Shown here in pieces: positions 16,232 to 24,923 of a DNA stretch of 64,000 nucleotides; the first letter of the stretch is position 1, and every line of letters starts with the position of its first letter. The translations under genes were made by a program, and so were the position numbers. The DNA lies in NCBI GenBank assembly GCA_002455275.1, contig DKKO01000006.1, positions 49,537 to 113,536 on the forward strand, read 5' to 3'. The stretch comes from Candidatus Saccharibacteria bacterium UBA6664 (lineage in GTDB: Bacteria; Patescibacteriota; Saccharimonadia; Saccharimonadales; Saccharimonadaceae). The notes under the pieces were generated by a model. The model made no database searches. It saw nothing but the letters and a program-made list of their open reading frames with translations, and was not told the origin of the DNA.

Positions 16232-18013
16232 ATGAGTAACAAGGTGGTACAAGTTGTGCTTGGTGGCGTGCTTTCGTTTGTATGCGCGCTGGTTTTGCAT
16301 AGTTCTGCGCACGCGGCCACCATTAGCCCTAGCGTCACTACTGCAACGGGTGGACCAACCGACTGTACGCTTGATGATGCATTTGCTGCAGCCCAAACCA
16401 ACGCTGCGGTAAATGGATGTCCGGCTGGGCAGGCTTACCCAGTAGTGGACGTTATCTCGCTTGGGTCTGCTATTTATCATATGCAACAGACCATTACCAA
16501 CGACGAGGCATTTTCTGTAAACGGAGTAAGCAAATCTGCATCTCGAATCGTGCTCGATAATGATTTGTCGCCCTCTTGGTTTCTCGATGCTACAGTGGCC
16601 CACCCAGGCAGCGAGACACACGCATTTACTTTTCAGAATGTAACAATCGATACGCCTGATTACACAAATTCCCGGATTGTTATAAATGGCGACTCGATAG
16701 CTTCTCTTACAGTTCGCCATGTTAACTTCGTTAGTACAACTCTTGGTCAGGCAGGGACACAAGTACTCGCGGCTAATGACAATAGTACGGTAACGATTAG
16801 CTACGATGATGTCACTACATGAGCAATAAGTATCAGCCAAGACGATACTGCACAAGTAACTACTACCATTGGCGACTCTAGCTTTACCAGTGACGATTCA
16901 GTATATCTAGGCCTCATCACTATTTTCTCTACGTCAAGTCGAGCGGGTGATACTACTATTACAGATAGTGAACTCGACGGCAAAAACTCTATGTATTATG
17001 GTTTATTGCACTACAACACTAATGCAAATGCCCGAGTAGACTTTGAGAATTCTAGCGTTACAAATGTACCAGTTGGACTAAGCAATGTTGAATGTTTGCT
17101 CGATAGTGCCCTTAGTGCTGGGTCGTTATATGTGACGAATTCAATGATTGGTGGAAATATGAAAATTGGCCTTAACCTTGGATGTGGCCATGCACGGGTT
17201 CAAGACTCAACGTTTAATGACATTGATGGAAGCGCGGTGGTGGCGCATACAAATTCTACCAATGTGGCAACTACTCGGTTTAACAGCCGCTTTGAATCGT
17301 ACAATACAACCTATGTGAACATTCGCCCAGACGATAGCTACTACAGTGATTTTGCGTATGTAATGCCAGCAGTAAATTTGAACGCAGTAATTTTGATTGA
17401 AACAGACAACTCGGGAACAACTGCTACCGGTTCACGAATCGATATTACTCACAATACTTTCGCTAACAACACGCTCGGCTCTTACCCGAATATTCGTTTT
17501 AATAGCGCAGCATCACTTGCCGTGTTTGCCCTACGCAATAATGCGTTTGAGGGTACGGCGATAAACGGCAGTTACAGTGCCACCGCCAACACTGTTTCAA
17601 ACAACCTTACCACCGCTACCGCGCGGAGTGGGATTGCGCACGTTGAAGATTTGGTACTGGGCGCATTAGCTGATAATGGGGGAGCCGCTGAGATTGGCGT
17701 AAATGGTGCAGGGGGCAATGTGCTAACCATGCTGCCGTTGGCGGCAAGCCCCCTCATTGACGGTGCGCCGTACGCAGGGCAAAATTCGGACGAACGAGGA
17801 GTAACTCGAAGTTTAATGGGCGCCTATGACGTGGGCGCGGTAGAAATAACAGAAGCCGAATACGAGGCGTTAGGCGACGTATGGCCACTGCCAACAGCGC
17901 CCGATTCTGGCGTTGGTGTAGCTAGTTCCGACGTCGCAGGCCGCGTTTTACCTATTGCTGCTGTGTTCATCATGGTCGCAATTGTGTTGGTTCGTCGAAC
18001 TCGCCAAAGTTAA
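16232..18013 (+). pseudogene. Surface beta-helix protein with one in-frame TGA
   Basis: The frame is open from the ATG at 16232 to the TAA at 18011-18013 except for one TGA at 16820-16822, which falls between ...YDDVTT and AISISQDD.... With that codon read through, the product would have 593 residues. It would have a signal peptide (1-28), a DCTLDDAF...NGCPAG segment resembling the CSLREA motif of secreted repeat proteins, and a Thr/Ser/Asn-rich parallel beta-helix region. These are followed by the ALADNGG...TMLPLAASPLIDGA...DERGVTRSLMGAYDVGAVE block (choice-of-anchor type) and a C-terminal membrane helix with basic tail RRTRQS. So it is a surface-anchored protein, probably an adhesin. TGA is a stop elsewhere here, so this is best called a nonsense-interrupted gene; CGA to TGA would be a single transition. 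Confidence 0.8.
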
Positions 18014-18040
18014 TAGAGTGCACTTGAGGGGTAAATGAGG

Positions 18041-18046
18041 TATAAT
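18041..18046 (+). promoter_or_regulatory. -10 box of serS
   Basis: TATAAT ends 7 bases before the serS ATG; there is no Shine-Dalgarno. The hexamer 17 bases upstream (GTGCAC) is a poor -35. Confidence 0.55.
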
Positions 18047-18053
18047 CTAAGCC

Positions 18054-19298
18054 ATGTTAGATATTCGTTTTATTCGTGAGAATGCAGAGAAGGTTCAGGA
18101 ATCAGCCAAACAAAAAGGCTACGATGTTTCGATAACAAAGCTTTTGGAGCTTGATGATTCTCGGCGTGGCGTGCAACAACAGCTGGATGAACTACGTGAA
18201 AAACGAAATGCAAATGCTGCGAAAATGAAGGGTGGTAAACCCGATGAAGCAACTATCGAAGAGGGTAAGCAGATCAAGACTGAGCTAGCTGAATACGAGA
18301 AGCAATTCGAGTCTATCGATGGCGAGTTCCAAGGCCTACTTTCAGCAGTGCCAAACATTACCCTAGAAGACGTGCCGCTGGGTGGCGAAGAAGACAGTGT
18401 AGAGATTAAAAAAATTGGTGAACAAAAAACTGGTGCAGTCGATCATCTTGATTTCGCTTTAAAGAGAGATTGGGTAGATTTTGAGCGCGGTGCAAAAGTA
18501 GCTGGCGCGAAATTTTACTTCCTGAAAGATGAGCTTGCGCTATTAGAGCAAGCGCTTATCCAGTACGGCATCAATTTTGTCACCCAAAAAGGCTTCCGTT
18601 TTCTTACGGTGCCACATATGGTCAATAGCCAAACAGCTGAAGGAGCCGGCTTCGCACCGAAAGGCGACGCCAGCGGAAACGAATATTTCGTGGAAGATAC
18701 AAACCTGACCATGATTGGAACCGCTGAAGCTCCGTTGACTGGTTACCACGCCGGCGAAATCTTAAATGAGGACGAGTTGCCACTTTTGTACGCAGGATTA
18801 AGCCCTTGTTACCGAAAAGAAGCAGGTACGTATGGCAAGCACACACGTGGGCTATTTCGTGTGCACCAATTTAACAAACTCGAGATGTACGCCTTTACGT
18901 TGCCAGAACAAAGTAAAGAAATGCACGAGCGGATTTTGCAGCTAGAAGAGGAGCTTTGGCAAAGCCTCGGTATTTCGTACCATGTTATCAATATTGCCGC
19001 GGGCGATTTAGGGTCTCCTGCTGCGAAAAAATATGATCTTGAGTATTGGTCTCCGGTTGACGGTACGTACCGTGAGCTAACCAGCTGCAGTAATTGTACT
19101 GACTTCCAGGCGCGCAATTTGAACATTCGTGTTCGTCGCAAAGACGGTACTGTTGAAGTCGTTCACACCTTGAATGGTACCGCTATATCACTAGCTCGTG
19201 GCTTGATTACAATTCTAGAGAACTACCAAAACGAGGATGGCACACTCAACGTGCCTGAAGCTCTTAAACCTTACTTTGGCGGTCGAGAGAGGCTATAG
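18054..19298 (+). CDS. serS: Seryl-tRNA synthetase
   Basis: It charges tRNA-Ser (and would charge tRNA-Sec if present). The 414-residue protein begins MLDIRFIRENAEKVQES, has the long antiparallel coiled-coil arm at about 27-105 that grips the tRNA variable arm, and then the class II core: TAEAPLTGYHAGEIL, motif 2 PCYRKEAGTYGKHTRGLFRVHQF, and motif 3 TLNGTAISLARGLITILENYQ. TELTSCSNCTDFQARR-like serine-binding residues appear here as RELTSCSNCTDFQAR. The gene is followed after 2 bases by the pyrD GTG start. Confidence 0.96.
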   Translation: MLDIRFIRENAEKVQESAKQKGYDVSITKLLELDDSRRGVQQQLDELREKRNANAAKMKGGKPDEATIEEGKQIKTELAEYEKQFESIDGEFQGLLSAVPNITLEDVPLGGEEDSVEIKKIGEQKTGAVDHLDFALKRDWVDFERGAKVAGAKFYFLKDELALLEQALIQYGINFVTQKGFRFLTVPHMVNSQTAEGAGFAPKGDASGNEYFVEDTNLTMIGTAEAPLTGYHAGEILNEDELPLLYAGLSPCYRKEAGTYGKHTRGLFRVHQFNKLEMYAFTLPEQSKEMHERILQLEEELWQSLGISYHVINIAAGDLGSPAAKKYDLEYWSPVDGTYRELTSCSNCTDFQARNLNIRVRRKDGTVEVVHTLNGTAISLARGLITILENYQNEDGTLNVPEALKPYFGGRERL

Positions 19299-19300
19299 AA

Positions 19301-20431
19301 GTGAAACGTACGGTTCGTCAACTCACGAGTTGGCTATACCTGTATGTTGTTAAACCCATACTATTTCAGCACAAACCGGACGGCGTGCATTCGTCGATGG
19401 TGCGACTTACGGCTTTGGTTCAACGTATTCCAGGGGTGCGAGTACTGCCAAAACTATGGGCATACCAAAACCGTGAGTATCTGGGTCAAACTATACACGG
19501 TGTATATTTTTCAAACCCAATTGGCTTAAGTGCCGGCTTTGATAAGCAAATTAGCATGGCGCGCATGATTAAGGCGGTTGGTTTTGGTTGGATGACGGGT
19601 GGATCGGTGACCTGGGGCGAATACAAAGGGAATGACGGTGCGTGGTTTTATCGGTTGCCAAAGTCGAAATCGTTGGTGGTAAATGCAGGTCTTCCGAGCG
19701 AAGGAACCGCCGTTGTAGCTCAACGGGTTTCTGCCTACAGTAAGCAAACTTTTAAGGATTTTCCTCTGTCTGTTTCGGTAGCAAAAACCAACTCAAAAGC
19801 GACTGCAACTGACGATGAAGCGGTCGAAGATTACTGTGCGAGCTTGAAAGAATTTGATGCACTAAAAAACGTAAAAATGCTTGAGATTAATATAAGCTGT
19901 CCCAATACGTTTGGCGGCGAGCCGTTTACTACGAAGGCCCGGCTAGAGAAACTACTTTCGGCGGTAGACGCTTTGCAGCTCAAAAAACCAGTGTTTATTA
20001 AGATGCCAATAAACTTACCAAAGAAGGAGTTCGATCAACTGCTAAAAGTTATCACCAAACACATGGTCACAGGTGTAACCATTGGAAACCTTTTTAAAGA
20101 TCGTCGGGCAGCAAAGCTAGAGGATGTTTTACCAGAGTATATAAAAGGTAACTTAAGCGGAACGCCAACACGCGAGGTTACTACAGAGCTTATTCGACAT
20201 ACCTATAAAAAATACGGAGACAAGCTAACTATTATTGGTGTTGGCGGGGTAATGAATGCTGATGATGCGTACGAAAAAATCTGTGCCGGTGCTACATTGG
20301 TTGCACTCATTACCGGGTTGATTTACGAGGGGCCCCAGCTAGCCGGCACGATAAACTACGATTTGGTGAAGAAATTGCGACGAGACGGCTTTAGTAATAT
20401 ATCGGAAGCTATTGGCAGCGAAAGTCACTAA
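19301..20431 (+). CDS. pyrD: Dihydroorotate dehydrogenase, class 2-like with Cys active site
   Basis: It oxidises dihydroorotate to orotate with FMN in pyrimidine synthesis. Length (376) and the N-terminal extension with HKPDGVHSSMVRL are those of the membrane-associated, quinone-using class 2, as are GLSAGFDK (75-82) and the RLP...NAGLPSEG block. But the active-site strand reads INISCPNT with Cys200, where class 2 enzymes normally have Ser (SSPNT); Cys there is the class 1 arrangement. The first helix (about 9-22) is hydrophobic and could touch the membrane. No other pyr gene is in the window. GTG start, 2 bases after serS. Confidence 0.87.
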   Translation: MKRTVRQLTSWLYLYVVKPILFQHKPDGVHSSMVRLTALVQRIPGVRVLPKLWAYQNREYLGQTIHGVYFSNPIGLSAGFDKQISMARMIKAVGFGWMTGGSVTWGEYKGNDGAWFYRLPKSKSLVVNAGLPSEGTAVVAQRVSAYSKQTFKDFPLSVSVAKTNSKATATDDEAVEDYCASLKEFDALKNVKMLEINISCPNTFGGEPFTTKARLEKLLSAVDALQLKKPVFIKMPINLPKKEFDQLLKVITKHMVTGVTIGNLFKDRRAAKLEDVLPEYIKGNLSGTPTREVTTELIRHTYKKYGDKLTIIGVGGVMNADDAYEKICAGATLVALITGLIYEGPQLAGTINYDLVKKLRRDGFSNISEAIGSESH

Positions 20432-20460
20432 TTGTTTGTGTATAAAACAAGGAGTATAAT
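20432..20460 (+). promoter_or_regulatory. Promoter of hpf
   Basis: TTGTTT (20432-20437), a 17-base spacer and TATAAT (20455-20460) follow directly after the pyrD stop. The leader of about 30 bases carries the Shine-Dalgarno AAAGGAGGGG (20484-20493) before the GTG at 20497. Confidence 0.7.
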
Positions 20461-20496
20461 AAAGGTACAACATCCTTAAACAAAAAGGAGGGGTAC

Positions 20497-20871
20497 GTGA
20501 TTCAATCTATCAGCGTAACAGGAGTTCGACTAGACCTCGACGACACAACAAAAAAATACGTAGAAAAAAAGATTGGACGGCTCGACAGATTCTTGCCTCG
20601 GCATGCGCGAAAAAGCGCAACGGCTGAGGTTATTTTAAAAGAAGTTAATCGCAGCCACGGCAACAAATATGAAGCCGAGGTAGTGCTTCGCGTGCCAGAG
20701 AAGCAGCTTACTGCAAAAGATTCTACCTTGAACGTTCTAGCGGCGGTAGATATCGTCGAAGCAAAGCTTTCTGGCCAATTACGAAAGTACAAAGAGACTC
20801 ATACTGCACACGAAGGCAAGAGTCGCCGAATGCTTAGTCGATTCAAACGAAGCTACGCGCGCGAACAGTAA
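20497..20871 (+). CDS. hpf: Ribosome hibernation promoting factor, short form
   Basis: It binds the decoding region of the 30S subunit and stabilises inactive ribosomes. The 124 residues match the HPF/YfiA N-terminal fold (beta-alpha-beta-beta-beta-alpha): VEKKIGRLDRFLPRHARKSATAEVILKEVNR, then EVVLRVPEKQLTAKDSTLNVLAAVDIVEAKLSGQLRKYK. The C-terminal dimerisation domain of the long form is missing; instead the chain ends in a short basic tail. hpf immediately before secA is a common order in Gram-positive bacteria. GTG start with a strong Shine-Dalgarno. Confidence 0.92.
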   Translation: MIQSISVTGVRLDLDDTTKKYVEKKIGRLDRFLPRHARKSATAEVILKEVNRSHGNKYEAEVVLRVPEKQLTAKDSTLNVLAAVDIVEAKLSGQLRKYKETHTAHEGKSRRMLSRFKRSYAREQ

Positions 20872-20913
20872 TAAAACTTCTTCCGACCTCTTTTATATAT
20901 ACTTGAAACAGAG

Positions 20914-20919
20914 TATAAT
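20914..20919 (+). promoter_or_regulatory. -10 box of secA
   Basis: TATAAT lies 43 bases after the hpf stop and is followed by a 40-base leader with GAGGG near 20954-20958 before the secA ATG. A -35 is not convincing (TTTTAT). Confidence 0.45.
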
Positions 20920-20966
20920 ATGTAGAAGTTTAGACAGAAATTTCCAAGAAGTAGAGGGACGAGAAC

Positions 20967-23597
20967 ATGCCTACATTGAACCGGCAAAAGGTTTTAACAA
21001 AGATTTTTGGTGACCCGCAGAAGCGGATTGTAAAGGGTCTTCAGAAAAAAGTAACCGCAGTTAATCAGCTCGAGGACAAATACAAAAAAATGTCCAAACC
21101 AGAGTTGAAAAAGCAAACCGACGTATTGAAAAAACGTCTGGCAAAGAAAGGCACCAAGCTTGACGATTTATTGCCAGATGCATTTGCATTGGTGCGCGAA
21201 GCAAGCGACCGCGTGCTTGGCATGCGGCACTTCGATGTGCAGCTAATCGGTGGTATGGCTCTGCACGAAGGTAATGTTGCAGAAATGAAAACCGGTGAAG
21301 GTAAAACGTTGGTGGCAACGCTACCGGTGTATTTGAATGCGCTGGAAGGCAAGGGTGTACACGTGGTAACAGTGAATGATTACTTGGCACAACGTGACGC
21401 CGGTTGGAATGGTGAACTCTACGACTTTCTTGGGTTATCGACTGGCTGTATTATCAACGACGCATCCTTTTTGTACGACAAAGATTACGACAATGAAGCT
21501 CACGACGATCCGCGTATGCGTAAATTACGTCCTTGTACCCGTAAAGAGGCCTATGCTGCAGATGTAACGTACGGCACCAATAACGAATTCGGGTTTGATT
21601 ACTTGCGCGACAACATGGTGGATGATGTCGAATTGCTTCGCCAACGCGAGCTGAACTTTGCGATTGTCGACGAGGTAGACTCGATTCTTATCGACGAGGC
21701 ACGAACACCGCTTATTATTAGTGCACCTGCTGCAGAAAACCCGGATAGCTACTACCAGTTTGCGAAAGTTGCTGCCAAATTAGTGCCTGAGGATTACATT
21801 TTCGACGAAAAGCGACGGAGTGTTTCGTTGAGCGATGAAGGTGTTGATCGCGTACAAAAAATGTTGGGTATAAAAAACTTATTCACCCCAGAATATGTTC
21901 GAACTGTCTATCACCTTGACCAAGCCCTAAAAGCACAGGTAGTATTTCAGCGAGATAAAGACTACGTAGTAACCAATGATGGTGAAGTGATTATCGTCGA
22001 CGAGCACACTGGTCGTTTAATGCAGGGCCGTCGCTATAACGAAGGCCTGCACCAAGCAATTGAAGCCAAAGAAGGCGTGGCCGTGCTCCAGGAAAGCATG
22101 ACTCTTGCGACGATTTCATTCCAGAACTATTTCCGTTTGTACAACAAATTGAGTGGTATGACCGGAACTGCATTTACCGAGGCAGAAGAGTTTCAACAGA
22201 TCTACAGCCTCGACGTGGTACAGATCCCATCTAATCGGCCCGTTATTCGCGACGACAAAGATGATTTGATTTTCAAGACTGAAAAAGGCAAGTTAAAAGC
22301 TGTTGCTGAAGCGATAAAAGTACACCACGAAGCAGGCCGTCCAGTGTTGGTAGGTTCTGCATCGATTGCAAAGAACGAGCTTATCGCTGCATGGCTCGAC
22401 AAAGAAAAGATCCCTTATGAGATATTGAACGCGAAGAACAACGAACGTGAGGCGGCAATTGTTGCTAAGGCTGGTGAAAAAGGCGCGATTACGCTTGCGA
22501 CAAACATCGCAGGTCGTGGTACCGATATCAAACTTGCTCCTGGGGTAAAAGAACTCGGTGGTCTCGTGGTAATCGGTAGTGAGCGTCACGAATCCCGTCG
22601 TATCGATAACCAGCTTCGTGGTCGTGGTGGACGACAGGGAGACCCTGGTGAAACACAATTCTTCGTAAGTACCGAAGACGATCTGATGCGTATTTTCCAA
22701 GGTGAACGAATTGCAAGCCTGATGGATCGACTGGGTGTCGACGAAGAAACGCCAATTCAAAACAAAGCTGTTTCTCGTACACTTGAAGCTGCTCAAAAAC
22801 GCGTGGAGGGCTACCACTTTGATACACGTAAAAACGTGGTGCAATACGACAACGTGATTAATCGACATCGACGTGTGGTATACACGATGCGCCGCAAGAT
22901 TCTTGAAGGCGACAACATCAAGCCAGAGATAGAACGACTTCTACAAGAAAAAATTCGTGAATTAACTGTATTACCAGCCCGTAATAACCCGAATTTCTTT
23001 GATGAATTCGAAGCAGTCTTCGCTGCGGCGAAAACAACTGAGCTAGAAGAGATTGGTGCAATTAAAAAAGATAAAGCTCGCTTTGATACAGCGCTCGAAT
23101 TCGCACAGAAAATGTATGATGACAAAGAAAAAGAGATTGAATCTGACGCATTACGCCGAGTAGAGCGAGATGTCTACCTACAAGTGCTTGATACATTGTG
23201 GATGCAACACCTTGAAAACATGCAGCACCTTCGAGATGGAATTCACTGGCGAAGTGTTGGCCAGCGTGATCCGTTGGTTGAATACCGTAGCGAGTCTCAA
23301 AAATTATTTGATGGCTTGCAGGCAAACCTGCGAGATGAAGTACTTCGAGCGGTTATGCACGTACATAGGCACGATGCAATTGCGTCTGGTGATGAACAAC
23401 ACGATACTGAACTTACTCGACTTGCAGAAACATCTGTTGAACGTGGTGTTAACGAAATCGACAGTGGTGAAGTAAACCGTGATGACGACTTTAAGGTAAC
23501 GAAAGTAAAAAGTAACGCCGAGCTGAATCGACAGAAAAACGCAGCTCGCAAGAAGAAAAAGTCACAACGACAAAACCGTAAAAAAGGCCGTAAGTAA
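20967..23597 (+). CDS. secA: Preprotein translocase ATPase SecA
   Basis: SecA drives secretory proteins through SecYEG. The 876-residue protein has Walker A MKTGEGKT at 107-114, the DEAD-like VDEVDSILIDEARTPLI near 228, the preprotein cross-linking domain, helicase motif NIAGRGTDIKLAPGV, RGRGGRQGDPG, and the helical scaffold and wing domains ending in WMQHLENMQHLRDGIHWRSVGQRDPLVEY. The C-terminus is a lysine/arginine-rich tail; the zinc-binding CxCxSGKKYKxCHG motif of many SecA proteins is absent. That would remove the SecB-binding site, which fits a small monoderm cell. Confidence 0.97.
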   Translation: MPTLNRQKVLTKIFGDPQKRIVKGLQKKVTAVNQLEDKYKKMSKPELKKQTDVLKKRLAKKGTKLDDLLPDAFALVREASDRVLGMRHFDVQLIGGMALHEGNVAEMKTGEGKTLVATLPVYLNALEGKGVHVVTVNDYLAQRDAGWNGELYDFLGLSTGCIINDASFLYDKDYDNEAHDDPRMRKLRPCTRKEAYAADVTYGTNNEFGFDYLRDNMVDDVELLRQRELNFAIVDEVDSILIDEARTPLIISAPAAENPDSYYQFAKVAAKLVPEDYIFDEKRRSVSLSDEGVDRVQKMLGIKNLFTPEYVRTVYHLDQALKAQVVFQRDKDYVVTNDGEVIIVDEHTGRLMQGRRYNEGLHQAIEAKEGVAVLQESMTLATISFQNYFRLYNKLSGMTGTAFTEAEEFQQIYSLDVVQIPSNRPVIRDDKDDLIFKTEKGKLKAVAEAIKVHHEAGRPVLVGSASIAKNELIAAWLDKEKIPYEILNAKNNEREAAIVAKAGEKGAITLATNIAGRGTDIKLAPGVKELGGLVVIGSERHESRRIDNQLRGRGGRQGDPGETQFFVSTEDDLMRIFQGERIASLMDRLGVDEETPIQNKAVSRTLEAAQKRVEGYHFDTRKNVVQYDNVINRHRRVVYTMRRKILEGDNIKPEIERLLQEKIRELTVLPARNNPNFFDEFEAVFAAAKTTELEEIGAIKKDKARFDTALEFAQKMYDDKEKEIESDALRRVERDVYLQVLDTLWMQHLENMQHLRDGIHWRSVGQRDPLVEYRSESQKLFDGLQANLRDEVLRAVMHVHRHDAIASGDEQHDTELTRLAETSVERGVNEIDSGEVNRDDDFKVTKVKSNAELNRQKNAARKKKKSQRQNRKKGRK

Positions 23598-23627
23598 CTA
23601 AACTCTGTGGGCAGAAAGTAAAACTAC

Positions 23628-24914
23628 GTGAAACATACAACGCAGGAAGTTAAGTTGAAAAATGGCGCAAGCGGACTATTGATAGACGTACCTGGCGCAA
23701 CCGTAATGAGTTTTCAATTCCAGTTTCGTGCCGGCAACCGCTACACGAAAAATAAAGACATCTACGAAACCGCGCACATCATGGAACACATGGCCTTTGG
23801 CGCGAACGCTCAGTTTAAAAGCGAGCACGAATACGAAGCAGAGTTTACGAAAAACGGTGCGTACCACAATGCCTATACCTCAGACTTAAGTATGGTGTAT
23901 GTGGCGGACTGCGCAGATTTTGAGTGGGAACGGATTTTGCAGCTTCAGCAAGTAGCAATCTGTCAGCCACGATTTAGCGAAGAAGAATTAGAAGCCGAAA
24001 AGGGAAATGTACGCAGCGAATTAACCGGATTTTTGAACAATCACAATCGTGTGCTTTGGCCAAAAATTCAACAAATGCTGGGTGAGGATACGCTTACATT
24101 TTGGCAGCGGCTTCAAACAATTAGTAACGTTAGCCTTGCCGACATCAAAGAGCATCACAAGCGTACTCACACCGCCAAGAACATGCGCTTTGTCATCGCC
24201 GGAAAGTTGCACGGCCGAAAAAGTGAAATTATTCGGCAACTTGAAACGTGGGAACTACGCGAAGGCGAACGATTTAGCGTACCGCGCGATGAGCTTTCAA
24301 GTGGAAACGCTACTCTCATTCGCCGCAAAGAAGCATCAAACCTTACGTTTGGTTTGAGCATGATGGTGCCACGCGAAATTAGCGACGATGAATCTGACGC
24401 GATGGACGCACTTGATCATATTCTTACTGGTACAACACACTCACGTATTTTCGGAGCTGCTCGTGCTAAAGGTTTGGCGTATCACATGTTCTCTGATACG
24501 TCTGCTGGTTTTCATGATAGTAGCTGGGACTTTGGTGGTCAGGTGAATCTTGAAACCGCAGGTCCGCTATTTGACATCATCGTGCGAGAAATTCAGTGCG
24601 TGCTAGACGGAAAAATTACTGAAAAAGAACTTGAAGCTGCCAAGTCATATGCGCTTGGTCGTCACCAAATGGGTGCACAAACCGTATCGCAAATTAGCAA
24701 TTTTTATACCAATCGTTATTTTGCCGATGGTGTAGTAAAAGATTATGAAAAAGTGCCACATGCCATCAATCACATTACCCGCGACTTAATGATGACAACG
24801 GCTCATTCGTTTATCGCACATGGCACGTGGGTGCTGGCAGGTGTAAGCAGCGGTGAAAAGCAAGACATTGTAGAACTAGCAGAAAAGTTCGACACATTAT
24901 TTCATCAGGCGTAA
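23628..24914 (+). CDS. M16-family (pitrilysin/MPP-like) zinc metallopeptidase
   Basis: The 428-residue protein carries the inverted zinc motif HxxEH as HIMEH at 50-54, with the downstream Glu ligand at about 124 (EAEKGNVRSEL). A second, degenerate M16 domain fills the C-terminal half. The single-polypeptide, about 430-residue format is that of bacterial peptidasome-type M16B peptidases, which degrade peptides and sometimes cleaved signal or leader peptides. Placement right after secA suggests peptide clean-up linked to secretion, but that is inference. GTG start at 23628 without a clear ribosome site. It has no signal peptide, so it is probably cytoplasmic. Confidence 0.85.
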   Translation: MKHTTQEVKLKNGASGLLIDVPGATVMSFQFQFRAGNRYTKNKDIYETAHIMEHMAFGANAQFKSEHEYEAEFTKNGAYHNAYTSDLSMVYVADCADFEWERILQLQQVAICQPRFSEEELEAEKGNVRSELTGFLNNHNRVLWPKIQQMLGEDTLTFWQRLQTISNVSLADIKEHHKRTHTAKNMRFVIAGKLHGRKSEIIRQLETWELREGERFSVPRDELSSGNATLIRRKEASNLTFGLSMMVPREISDDESDAMDALDHILTGTTHSRIFGAARAKGLAYHMFSDTSAGFHDSSWDFGGQVNLETAGPLFDIIVREIQCVLDGKITEKELEAAKSYALGRHQMGAQTVSQISNFYTNRYFADGVVKDYEKVPHAINHITRDLMMTTAHSFIAHGTWVLAGVSSGEKQDIVELAEKFDTLFHQA

Positions 24915-24923
24915 ACTAGCAGT

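Noticed and set aside
16820..16822. Genetic code change (TGA as Gly or Trp)
   Set aside because: Many genes (for example proS, xseB, the GNAT gene, both receiver-recO overlaps) end naturally at TGA, and RF2 is encoded here. Only one gene has an internal TGA.
16220..16855. 211-codon minus-strand frame across the first half of the surface protein gene
   Set aside because: It is Cys- and Arg-rich with no domain. The plus strand has signal peptide and beta-helix features continuing past the TGA, so the plus strand is the coding one.
22293..22868. 191-codon open frame on the minus strand inside secA
   Set aside because: secA coding on the plus strand is unambiguous; this frame has no promoter, start context or recognisable product.
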